From Allopusillimonas soli (lineage in GTDB: Bacteria; Pseudomonadota; Gammaproteobacteria; Burkholderiales; Burkholderiaceae_B): a DNA stretch of 64,000 nt. Below the pieces are notes generated by a model. It made no database searches. It was given only the letters and a program-made list of their open reading frames with translations, and had not been told where the DNA came from. Positions 17,987-26,081 of the stretch are shown here, piece after piece. Within the stretch, counting starts at the first letter, position 1; the number at the start of each line of letters is the position of its first letter. The stretch is taken from contig NZ_SDQC01000006.1 of NCBI RefSeq assembly GCF_004153445.1, positions 124,001 through 188,000 of the forward strand. Reading direction: 5' to 3'. Position numbers and translations under genes: made by a program.

Positions 17987-18015
17987 TTGACCTGTCCTCC
18001 GAAAAGGCCTACTCT
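17987..18015 (+). promoter_or_regulatory. csp promoter with long cold-shock-type leader
   Basis: TTGACC (17987-17992) and TACTCT (18010-18015) are 17 bases apart. Transcription would begin near 18022, giving a leader of about 135 nt before the ATG, typical of temperature-responsive csp mRNAs. Confidence 0.6.
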
Positions 18016-18155
18016 TGCGCGAGGTAGATAGTTAGTTAGGTTAGTTTCGAGTCAGTTTGCACAGTTACAAGTTGTAGGTGCCAATTCAATATCTTTACGC
18101 CTGGTGACCCTGCCAAACCGGAGCATTTCGCTCTTAATCAACAGGAATAAAGCAT

Positions 18156-18371
18156 ATGAGTAATCAACGTGAATTCGGCATCGTAAAATGGTTCAACAAC
18201 GACAAGGGCTTTGGCTTCATCTCGCCAGAAGCCGGCGGCAAGGATCTCTTCGCCCACTACTCTGAAATCTCCGGTAGCGGCCACCGCTCCCTCGAGGAAA
18301 ACCAGCGTGTGAGCTATATCGCGGCGGCGGGCCAGAAGGGCCCCCAGGCAACAGCGATTGAAGTCGCGTAA
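18156..18371 (+). CDS. Cold-shock protein, CspA family
   Basis: This is a 71-residue single-domain RNA/DNA chaperone that melts mRNA structure. The RNP1 motif KGFGFI and an RNP2-like DLFAHY (most family members have DVFVHF) are both present in the five-stranded OB fold. Length and the start MSNQREFGIVKWFNNDKGFG are as expected. AGGA lies ten bases before the ATG. The gene is monocistronic with its own promoter, a long leader and a strong terminator. Confidence 0.92.
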   Translation: MSNQREFGIVKWFNNDKGFGFISPEAGGKDLFAHYSEISGSGHRSLEENQRVSYIAAAGQKGPQATAIEVA

Positions 18372-18390
18372 TAAAGCGATTGCAGTGAAT

Positions 18391-18420
18391 AAAGGCCCCT
18401 GACGGGGCCTTTATTATTTT
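18391..18420 (+). terminator. Intrinsic terminator of the csp gene
   Basis: AAAGGCCCC (18391-18399) pairs with GGGGCCTTT (18404-18412) around a four-base loop, followed by the T-rich TTATTATTTT. The hairpin starts 19 bases after the stop codon. Confidence 0.9.
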
Positions 18421-18850
18421 GGCCCAGGAAACAAGCGCAAAAAGCCGCAACGGCTCATTGCCCGTTTCAGGCCCATGCCGCCGGACATGTTTCCGCGCGG
18501 CTGAATCCCCCCACACCCTCCCGGCACCCTGTTCCCCGGGTTCGCTGCCGCATGGCCGCAGCGCACTCGCACCCTCAAATGGGTTTTTCCCTCAAGCAGC
18601 CAGGCAAACATCCGCGTTTATCTTTTTCGGCGCCGAAGCTTCATGGCGTGAGCGCCCTGCGCCGCAGCGAATATCGCGACCGCTTGTTCGTTTCACCATG
18701 CAAGCCACTGCCGGGACAGCGCCAGCCTGAGCCTAACCACACACCATCGCCTGCCTGGCGAATAGGGTGTGTCGTGACAGGCATACCTCAGTGTATGAGC
18801 ATCGCATCCGCAGTTGGCTATTTTGTTGCCCTCTGTTCAGAACCCACTCA
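18421..18850. other. 430-base gap upstream of the TonB receptor, no gene supported
   Basis: Short open frames exist on both strands but none has a ribosome site, a family signature or codon use like its neighbours. The stretch must hold the promoter of the haem-uptake cluster. I searched it by eye for a Fur box (GATAATGATAATCATTATC-like) and for FecI-type -35/-10 boxes and saw no convincing match. Confidence 0.5.
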
Positions 18851-21800
18851 ATGTACATCCGATTCAAGCTTCGCCTACTGGCCTTGCTGCTTTCAAGCGC
18901 TTACGCTGCGCATCCTCCCGCGTCCGCGCAGGCAGAAAATCATGCGGAACGCGACGATCAATCGTCCGTCAACGTGAACGGCCAGAAGCCTGACAAGGCG
19001 CATTCACTCAATGCCGCACGCAAGACCGGGCGTGTTTCAGCGCTGGACGACATCGTGGTTACCGGTACGCGCAGCATCGACGAAAAAGGTCATGACGACG
19101 TCTACGAAAAGGATATCGCCAACGCCTATGTAGATCGCGCGTATCTGGAGCGGCACAAAGGTGTTTCCGTGGGCGACGTATTTGCCGGCATGAACGGGGT
19201 CTACAACACCGACAACCGCAACGGCGCCGCGCTCTTTCCCAATATTCGCGGTTTGTCTGGAAATGGGCGCATACCCGTCACCGTCGATGGCGTAGACCAG
19301 TCGCTTGATGTGTGGATGGCAATGCGTGGCATAAACAACCGCAATTATGTCGACCCCAATATGTTCCGCAACATCTCGGTGGAGAAAGGCCCTGCCATAA
19401 CGCGAGGCATGAAAGGCGGCATCGGCGGCTCCGTGGCCATACGCACCATCGAGGCGTCCGATATTATTTCACCCGGCAACAACTGGGGCATGGAAATCAA
19501 GCTCAACACTGCCACCAATTCCGTCCAGGATTCCTCCGACCCCTACAGCATAGTCGGCAAGGATTACCGAGACATCCCCGGTGCAATCACCGCAACCACC
19601 TGGGCCACCCCAGGTGTGGCATTCACCGAACCATGGGTTCAAATGCGCGAACGCTCCGATGTCCAGCGATTCAATCACCATAACCGAAGGGCCTTCCTAA
19701 GCGGTGCCTATCGGCATGAATATTTCGACGCCATGCTTGCATACAGTAATGCACGTCGGGGCAACTACTTCGCGGGCACAAAGGGCGCCGACGATTATCT
19801 TTCAAATACGGCACCCATCGTCGACTTTATGCCGCAAAACCTCTATCCCAACCTGGCACGGCTCTTTGCCCCCGGCTACGAAGTCCCCTACACCAGCACC
19901 CATAACAGCAGCACGCTGTTCAAGAATAACTGGCACCTTCCCAATGGCCAAAAGCTCAGCCTGGGCATGAGCCGCAATCAGCTCGACTTTGGCGAGCTGC
20001 CGCCGGCACTTGTCGAACTCTTCCTCAACATGAGCGATCTTGATCCGGATATCAACTTTGCGCGCACCCGCTTTCAGTACCCTTATCCGCCCACACAGGT
20101 CGATCAGAAAACATACCGGCTCAACTATGAGATAAAACCGCAAGACACCCGCTGGCTGGATTTGCAGTTTTCTCTCTGGCGCGCTGTGAGCAACAACAAG
20201 CGCTACCATACCGGCGATGCCACGTATCAAGTAGGCGCTACCGATCTACTGTGGGACACATGGGTGTTCTGTAAAACCATTCAACGCATCCAATGCCAAG
20301 GCCTGTACGGCATGGGTACCATCGACCCTGTTCACCCGCCACCGCGGCAACCCAACACCGACAACCAATACAACGTATTCATAGGCACCCTTCAACACAC
20401 GCAATCCACCAAAACAGGCATAGACGTAAGCAACCGCTTTCGCCTGAACGACAGGCTTACCCTGACCGCCGCCGCGGACTGGCAGTACGAGCGCAAGACG
20501 GACTACATGCCGATTGAAACAGCGGTAATAGGCGGTGGAATAACCGGCACTGCATTCGGTCCAGCATCCGGGCGGCGCCAGGAGTACGGAGCGGGCATGA
20601 ATCTAAGCTGGCGCGCGACCGACAGGTTGCAGATCAGCGCTGGAACGCGTTACGGCGCCTATTGGGGATTTGATGACGAAACAAACAATCGTCTCGCAAA
20701 AGAGGATAAACGCTGGGCAAAAAGATCAATCAACACACACCAGCTTATTCACTATTCACAAATCGTCAGCGATGAAGAGCTGGCGATGCATAAAAAGCTC
20801 TTTACTGCTATACAAGATGAAGAATGGGTAAAGTTGGCGGAAGAGTATCTGGCGTACATGGAGGCGAATCATTTCCATTCCATGCAGCGGGATTATAAAA
20901 CCGGGCTCCAGTGGTGGTTCGTGCGATGGCCCGTACCGCTGCACGACGGCAAGGCTGACCGCAAACAGAATCCATTCCATAACGGGCAGATCAATCTTTC
21001 CGAAACAGTCGAAAACCCGCAAGGTGTCCCCGGCGTCTACAAAAAACACAGATCTTTGGGTGGTATTCCCCACAGGTTTAAATCGATCAAACCAGATGAT
21101 CCATGGGAGCGTCCTGAAAAGCAACGCAGTCATGCGTGGACGTCACAACTGACAGTCTCCTATCAACTGAATGAGCGTGCCCGCATCTATACACGCGCAG
21201 CCAGCATGGCACGCTTTCCAAGCATTCTGGAAACCGCCAACCGACGCAGTATTGTCGGCGAGTTTCCGTATACACCTAGGCCAGAGCATAACGAGGCTTG
21301 GGAGATCGGCTACGTGCACGACCTGAACAACCTTTTACCTCACTTGCGGGTGGCCGATATCAAACTTAGCTACTACCACAACACCATACGCAATTTTTAT
21401 GATCGAACCGAAAGCATGACTACCCTGCAGTTCGACCGCAAGATCATGAGCGGTCTGGAGATGCAAAGCCGCTTCGATGCCGGCCTATTCTATGGCGGAT
21501 TGGCCGCCACCTTACGCCTGCGGCAAGACATGTGCGATGCCGACTATGCCGTGCAACTCGACCCCGCTCGCGGTCGGTGGCCTAAATGCGTTCCCGGAGG
21601 CTTCGCTGGGACCATGGCCTTCTACAGCCTGCAGCCCAAATACTCGATAAACGCTGATCTAGGCACCCGCCTGCTGCAAAACAAGATGGACATTAATGTC
21701 CGGATGCGCTACCACAGCCGTACCGAAAACAATAGACTTGAACGCATCGTAATGCGAGATGCTGATCGCGACCTGTATCTCTGGTCCACGCGTCCCTTTT

Positions 21801-21976
21801 ACTGGAACAACGTCATGCTGTTCGACCTGTCCGCTGAATACTGCATCAATCGCTTCAGCAGTGTTCGGCTATCGATCGACAACCTGACCGACCGGTATTA
21901 CCTGGATCCATTGGCCAGGGTAGCCCAGCCGGGCCCGGGACGTACGGTAAATCTGGACCTCGCCTTGCGATACTGA
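18851..21976 (+). CDS. TonB-dependent outer-membrane receptor, HphR/haemoglobin-receptor type
   Basis: This 1041-residue energised beta-barrel receptor probably takes haem from a secreted hemophilin or host haemoprotein. A signal peptide covers about residues 1-28 (cleavage near ASAQA). The TonB box region is LDDIVVTGTRS. The plug includes NIRGLSGNGRIPVTVDGVDQ and VEKGPAITRGMKGGIGGSVAI, partly quoted here as GGIGGSVAIRTIEA. The barrel ends with the canonical aromatic NLDLALRY. A charged, helix-like insertion of about 100 residues (615-715) interrupts the barrel region and is presumably an extracellular loop. ATG 18851 was chosen because it gives the signal peptide. The next genes encode a hemophilin-like protein and a Slam, which sets the likely ligand. 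Confidence 0.85.
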   Translation: MYIRFKLRLLALLLSSAYAAHPPASAQAENHAERDDQSSVNVNGQKPDKAHSLNAARKTGRVSALDDIVVTGTRSIDEKGHDDVYEKDIANAYVDRAYLERHKGVSVGDVFAGMNGVYNTDNRNGAALFPNIRGLSGNGRIPVTVDGVDQSLDVWMAMRGINNRNYVDPNMFRNISVEKGPAITRGMKGGIGGSVAIRTIEASDIISPGNNWGMEIKLNTATNSVQDSSDPYSIVGKDYRDIPGAITATTWATPGVAFTEPWVQMRERSDVQRFNHHNRRAFLSGAYRHEYFDAMLAYSNARRGNYFAGTKGADDYLSNTAPIVDFMPQNLYPNLARLFAPGYEVPYTSTHNSSTLFKNNWHLPNGQKLSLGMSRNQLDFGELPPALVELFLNMSDLDPDINFARTRFQYPYPPTQVDQKTYRLNYEIKPQDTRWLDLQFSLWRAVSNNKRYHTGDATYQVGATDLLWDTWVFCKTIQRIQCQGLYGMGTIDPVHPPPRQPNTDNQYNVFIGTLQHTQSTKTGIDVSNRFRLNDRLTLTAAADWQYERKTDYMPIETAVIGGGITGTAFGPASGRRQEYGAGMNLSWRATDRLQISAGTRYGAYWGFDDETNNRLAKEDKRWAKRSINTHQLIHYSQIVSDEELAMHKKLFTAIQDEEWVKLAEEYLAYMEANHFHSMQRDYKTGLQWWFVRWPVPLHDGKADRKQNPFHNGQINLSETVENPQGVPGVYKKHRSLGGIPHRFKSIKPDDPWERPEKQRSHAWTSQLTVSYQLNERARIYTRAASMARFPSILETANRRSIVGEFPYTPRPEHNEAWEIGYVHDLNNLLPHLRVADIKLSYYHNTIRNFYDRTESMTTLQFDRKIMSGLEMQSRFDAGLFYGGLAATLRLRQDMCDADYAVQLDPARGRWPKCVPGGFAGTMAFYSLQPKYSINADLGTRLLQNKMDINVRMRYHSRTENNRLERIVMRDADRDLYLWSTRPFYWNNVMLFDLSAEYCINRFSSVRLSIDNLTDRYYLDPLARVAQPGPGRTVNLDLALRY

Positions 21977-22033
21977 TGGCTGCCAGCCCTTTTGCTGGCG
22001 CCAATGTTCTTCCTGTTGTTACGGAGATGCAGT

Positions 22034-22924
22034 ATGAAGAAGTTTATGGTTGCCGCCACCACACTTGCACTGACCGGCGCATGGGTTGCGGTGGCGCAGG
22101 CCGCCAATGTCCAAGGCAGTTCATCCAACAATGCAATGCTTGTCATTGACAAATCGGATTTCCCGCCTTTCGTCAACCCACTAGAAAAAGCGGGGCTTCG
22201 CGTGAAATACGAAAACGATAAAGAATCCGGCACCATCGATATCTTCGGCGGCCCGGTCACGCAGGTTCGCAATGCCGCCAAAGCCAACGAGGCAGGGGCC
22301 TTCTTTGCAAAGCTCCCCCTGTTGCCCATCTTCAATGTTGCCCAGGTTTGGTATAACGACCAGAACCCCACAGCCAATGTTTACAGCATTCGCCAACTGA
22401 TGAAGCCGCCATTCGGCGCTTGGCCTGAGTTCGGCGGACTGGTCGTGGGCCAGGTCAAGGGCACCGAAAGCGGCCAGGGCGTCTACTTCGGCGAGTGGTC
22501 CAAGGCCGTCAGCACACCCACCCAAAGCGACAGTACCGACCTGCATATGACTGCTACCGACCGCATTGTCTGGTACGTGGGCGACAACGCCGTCACCACC
22601 ATGCCAACCCTGGTCAATGCCCAGTACAAGGTGGTTGGCATACACCTGACGGGAACCAACGACAATCTGCCGCATGCGCCCAATCTGTACGGCGGCACGC
22701 TTACCGCCAACTACAGCGCAGGCCATGGTGCAATAACCGGCGCCATTTCGCGCGGCAGCCACAACGTGGACTTCAACGGTACGGCCATCTTCGCAGACGG
22801 CACTTTCAAAAAAGACCAGCTAATAGAAGGTCGTTTCTATAACGAGGCCGCTGCGCTGGCGGGCATTTACACCGGCGGTGCCGCAAATGAGCACATCGCT
22901 TTTGGCGGTAGCCGCTCCAATTAA
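22034..22924 (+). CDS. Secreted hemophilin-like protein (Slam-dependent, TbpB-like barrel)
   Basis: The protein has 296 residues with a classical SPase I signal peptide (about 1-24, ending AVAQA). It has no cysteine at all, so it is not a lipoprotein; it should be released or held at the cell surface. The C-terminal part (about residues 170-290) has the alternating pattern of a small beta barrel. It ends with GRFYNEAAALAGIY, matching the GxFYGPxAxELGG motif of TbpB-, HpuA- and hemophilin-type barrels that Slam proteins recognise. A GGAG ribosome site precedes ATG 22034. It lies 57 bases after the TonB receptor gene and just before slam. A role as haemophore is inferred from this context; haem ligands cannot be named. 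Confidence 0.78.
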   Translation: MKKFMVAATTLALTGAWVAVAQAANVQGSSSNNAMLVIDKSDFPPFVNPLEKAGLRVKYENDKESGTIDIFGGPVTQVRNAAKANEAGAFFAKLPLLPIFNVAQVWYNDQNPTANVYSIRQLMKPPFGAWPEFGGLVVGQVKGTESGQGVYFGEWSKAVSTPTQSDSTDLHMTATDRIVWYVGDNAVTTMPTLVNAQYKVVGIHLTGTNDNLPHAPNLYGGTLTANYSAGHGAITGAISRGSHNVDFNGTAIFADGTFKKDQLIEGRFYNEAAALAGIYTGGAANEHIAFGGSRSN

Positions 22925-22960
22925 CCTCTGCCCAACCATGCCTGCCATGGCATGACAACC

Positions 22961-22988
22961 GGGGCCGGTTCGCCGGCCCCTTTATTTT
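22961..22988 (+). terminator. UUCG-capped terminator between the hemophilin-like gene and slam
   Basis: GGGGCCGG (22961-22968), loop TTCG and CCGGCCCC (22973-22980) form a very stable hairpin followed by TTTATTTT. It would end most transcripts before slam, so slam would be expressed by read-through or from its own promoter. Confidence 0.9.
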
Positions 22989-23050
22989 CCTCCTCTGGCA
23001 CTTGCAGGCCAATGTCCGGCTGGCAATCGCCAGGCATCCCTCTGCCCGAC

Positions 23051-24550
23051 ATGCCGCTAACGCCATTACTTTCGCACCGCCTCGCTGTCGTGCTGGCTGC
23101 CTTGTTGGCCAGCCTCGCATCGATTACCGCCAGAGCCGGCGATGACGACAATCGGTTTCTCATGAAGCACAGCCGTCTTGCGGCGCAATACCATGCCATA
23201 GCACAGCCCACCAGTGTGACCGCTCCGCCCGGCACCGTACTGCACGAAGGCCGGATCCATGAGGTGGGCACGCACCCAGGCGATCTTGAGTCCGCCATCT
23301 ATATGTCGCTCAATAGCGGGCAATGGGAGAAGGTGGCTGAGTTCACCAGCCGTTATCGCCTCCTGCGCAAACACCGCCATGCCCTGGTCGACATGGCGGA
23401 CGCGCTCCATGCCCGCCACCGCGGGGACTATCGCACGGCCTTGCGGAAGATGCAGGCGGCGCATAACGCCGAGCCCAAAGACGTCCGCATTCAGCTGGAG
23501 CTCGCCCGTCTTTTATTCGAGGACAACCAGGCCTCCAGCGCCCACGATTTTTTCATGCTTGCCCGCTCTGGCGGCCTGCCCCATCACGCCAGCGACATGG
23601 CGCGGCAATATCTGGCGATGCTGGACGCCCGCGCTGGCTGGCATGGCGCTGCGGCAATTGGCCTGGGCCATAACAGCAACATCAATCAGGCCAATGGGCG
23701 CCGCAATTGCCTGACAACACATAGGGACATCTGCCTGCTCGAACGCCGCATGCCCAAGCCCGTCAGCGCCGGCATGGCAAGCTACGAAATATCGCTGGAA
23801 CGCCGCTTCAACCTGCGCGGCAACCATAACCTGCTCGTGCAACCCATGGGTTATGGCAGCCGATACCGCCAGGGAAATGCCCCAGGCAACAACGCCAACG
23901 CACGCTACAGCAGTCATATTTCGCTGATGTATCTCGGCTATCAATATCTGGATGCGCGCACTGATATTCGTGTACTTCCTTATCTGGAACACCATTACCA
24001 AGATGGTCGAACCAGCCATTTGGCTGGCGGCCTGCAGATCGACTGGCGCCACGACTTGAGCAGCCGCTGGCGGATGGGCAGCCAGCTCGATGCCAAGCGC
24101 TACCATTACAGCAAGCCGGCGCAGCTGTTCGCCGATGACAATACGCAATACCAGGGCGGTGTGTTTGCAGCCTACATGCCAACCCGGTCCATGTCCATCC
24201 ATGCAGGCCTGGATATAACACGCAGAATATTTGCTGTGTCCCAGGCCAGCAACAAGGAAGTGGCCTTACACGCGGGCGTATTTCATGCACTCCCAGGCAG
24301 GCCAGGCATATATCTGAATGCACATGGCATCAGGCGCCGAAGCCGGAACGACGCATTCGATGGCTTTCTCGGCGCCCGGCGAACCGATTCACAACAGGTC
24401 TATATCGCCGCCATCGGCGCCCAAGCCTGGCAACTGGCCGGCATGACGCCAGAGCTGCGCATACGCCATGTCGTGAACCGCAGCAATCCGACCTGGGCAT
24501 TCAGCTATCGGCAGACAGAGGTCATCCTGCAGTTGCGCAAGAGAATATAA
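23051..24550 (+). CDS. Slam (surface lipoprotein assembly modifier, DUF560) outer-membrane translocon
   Basis: Slam proteins carry lipoproteins or hemophilins with TbpB-like barrels across the outer membrane. From ATG 23051 the protein has 499 residues: a signal peptide (about 1-29, ending ITARA), an N-terminal TPR-like domain (about 60-195, e.g. YRTALRKMQAAHNAEPKDVRIQLELA, seen around NAEPKDVRIQLELARLL), and a C-terminal 14-strand-type barrel from about 200, opening with IGLGHNSNINQAN. That opening motif and the final VILQLRKRI are typical of the family. An in-frame ATG at 23012 is an alternative start, but the later one gives the cleaner signal peptide. Its substrate is most likely the protein encoded just upstream. 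Confidence 0.88.
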   Translation: MPLTPLLSHRLAVVLAALLASLASITARAGDDDNRFLMKHSRLAAQYHAIAQPTSVTAPPGTVLHEGRIHEVGTHPGDLESAIYMSLNSGQWEKVAEFTSRYRLLRKHRHALVDMADALHARHRGDYRTALRKMQAAHNAEPKDVRIQLELARLLFEDNQASSAHDFFMLARSGGLPHHASDMARQYLAMLDARAGWHGAAAIGLGHNSNINQANGRRNCLTTHRDICLLERRMPKPVSAGMASYEISLERRFNLRGNHNLLVQPMGYGSRYRQGNAPGNNANARYSSHISLMYLGYQYLDARTDIRVLPYLEHHYQDGRTSHLAGGLQIDWRHDLSSRWRMGSQLDAKRYHYSKPAQLFADDNTQYQGGVFAAYMPTRSMSIHAGLDITRRIFAVSQASNKEVALHAGVFHALPGRPGIYLNAHGIRRRSRNDAFDGFLGARRTDSQQVYIAAIGAQAWQLAGMTPELRIRHVVNRSNPTWAFSYRQTEVILQLRKRI

Positions 24551-24695
24551 GGCACTCATGCGCGCAAATTGCCACAACGCGCTATATTCGTTGACATAAG
24601 CGTATCGTGACTGAGCGGACCGCTTCCCGCGGCAATACGCCGGAACACCTAAACTGGCGTTCCCTACGCATACGCCGCAGACGCAAGGACAATGC

Positions 24696-26078
24696 ATGGC
24701 ACGGATATTGATTGTTTCGAATCGGGTAGCCCCAATCACGGAAGGCCAGGTATCCACCGGAGGCCTGGCTGTGGGTGTACTCGATGCACTGAAAAAGACC
24801 GGTGGCATATGGATGGGCTGGAACGGCAGTGTTGGCAGCAAATCCGGCGACCCGTGCTCGCAGGATGAAAACGGCAATATTTCACAAATCACATGGCCTC
24901 TGTCCCAAAGGGATTACGATACCTTCTACCGGGGCTTCGCCAATGGCGTGCTGTGGCCGGCATTCCACTTTCGCTCCGACCTCATTCACTTTCGCGACGA
25001 GGACTACGAGGGCTATCGGCGAGTCAACCGTCTTTTTGCCGAACAGATACAGCGCGTGGCCAAGCCTGATGACTTGATCTGGATACACGACTACCATTTT
25101 CTTCCGTTGGCCCAGTACTGCAGAGAACTTGGCCTGAAAAACAGGCTAGGCCTGTTTCTGCACATTCCTTTTCCCAGCCCCCCGATTTTTCGCACCATTC
25201 CCAACAACGATGCTCTGGCCCGCGACATGCTGGCATATGATCTCGTCGGCCTTCAGACGGCGGGCGACCGCAGGGCGCTGCACGACTACTGCGAGCGATG
25301 TCTGGGCGCATCCAGTACCGATGGAGCAATAACGCTGGATGGCAAAGTCACCCGCACCGGCGTGTATCCCATCGGCGTATGCCCCGAAGACATCCAGCAT
25401 CTGGCCCAGGAACATAAAAACAGCCGTGAAGTGGTCAAGCTGAAATCGGGCCTGCAGCACCGCAGGCTCATCATCAGCGTCGACCGCCTGGACTACAGCA
25501 AAGGTCTTATAGAGCGCTTCCGCGGTTTCGAGCGCCTGCTCGATACGCGCCCGCGCTTCAGAGGAGCCGTGTCGTTCGTTCAGATTGCACCGCCATCCCG
25601 CACTGACGTGCATGGATACCGCAGCCTCCGGCAAATGCTGGAGCAAACATCGGGGCGCATCAACGCGCGCTGGACGGAGTTGTCCTGGACGCCGATACGC
25701 TATATGAACCGGTCCTTCGATCGACCGACACTGATGTCGTTTTTTCGCGCATCGCAGGTCGGCCTGGTGACCTCTCTGCGCGACGGCATGAATCTGGTGG
25801 CCAAAGAATACGTTGCCGCACAATCGGAGGACGACCCGGGCGTGCTGGTGCTCTCGGAGTTCGCCGGCGCCGCCGATGAATTGGCCGAGGGCGCACTCAT
25901 CATCAACCCGCACGATACAAGCAGCATGTCCAAGGCCCTGCAGGCCGCGCTGGATATGCATGCAGCCGAGCGCAGACAGCGCCATCAAACCATGATGCAG
26001 GTTCTCAAGAAGAATGATCTCATCGCGTGGCGCGAGCGATTTCTCAGCGACCTGGAAAATCCGCCGTCAGGCGGGTAG
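24696..26078 (+). CDS. otsA: Trehalose-6-phosphate synthase
   Basis: This GT20 glycosyltransferase joins UDP-glucose and glucose-6-phosphate to trehalose-6-phosphate. It has 460 residues, normal for OtsA. Visible signatures are the N-terminal ILIVSNRV, GGLAVGV (phosphate-binding glycine turn), WIHDYHFLPL, SVDRLDYSKGL and the C-terminal SLRDGMNLVAKEYVA. The stop codon is only three bases from the stop codon of the convergent phosphatase gene, so the pathway is split between two converging transcripts instead of the otsBA operon found in enteric bacteria. The product serves as an osmotic and desiccation protectant. Confidence 0.95.
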   Translation: MARILIVSNRVAPITEGQVSTGGLAVGVLDALKKTGGIWMGWNGSVGSKSGDPCSQDENGNISQITWPLSQRDYDTFYRGFANGVLWPAFHFRSDLIHFRDEDYEGYRRVNRLFAEQIQRVAKPDDLIWIHDYHFLPLAQYCRELGLKNRLGLFLHIPFPSPPIFRTIPNNDALARDMLAYDLVGLQTAGDRRALHDYCERCLGASSTDGAITLDGKVTRTGVYPIGVCPEDIQHLAQEHKNSREVVKLKSGLQHRRLIISVDRLDYSKGLIERFRGFERLLDTRPRFRGAVSFVQIAPPSRTDVHGYRSLRQMLEQTSGRINARWTELSWTPIRYMNRSFDRPTLMSFFRASQVGLVTSLRDGMNLVAKEYVAAQSEDDPGVLVLSEFAGAADELAEGALIINPHDTSSMSKALQAALDMHAAERRQRHQTMMQVLKKNDLIAWRERFLSDLENPPSGG

Positions 26079-26081
26079 GTG

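Noticed and set aside
18767-18850. Extended start of the TonB receptor at 18767
   Set aside because: The extra 28 residues precede a complete signal peptide beginning at ATG 18851.
22952-23050. Upstream extension of the Slam gene starting at 22952
   Set aside because: It would put the start before the strong terminator at 22961-22988 and push the signal peptide about 33 residues into the protein.
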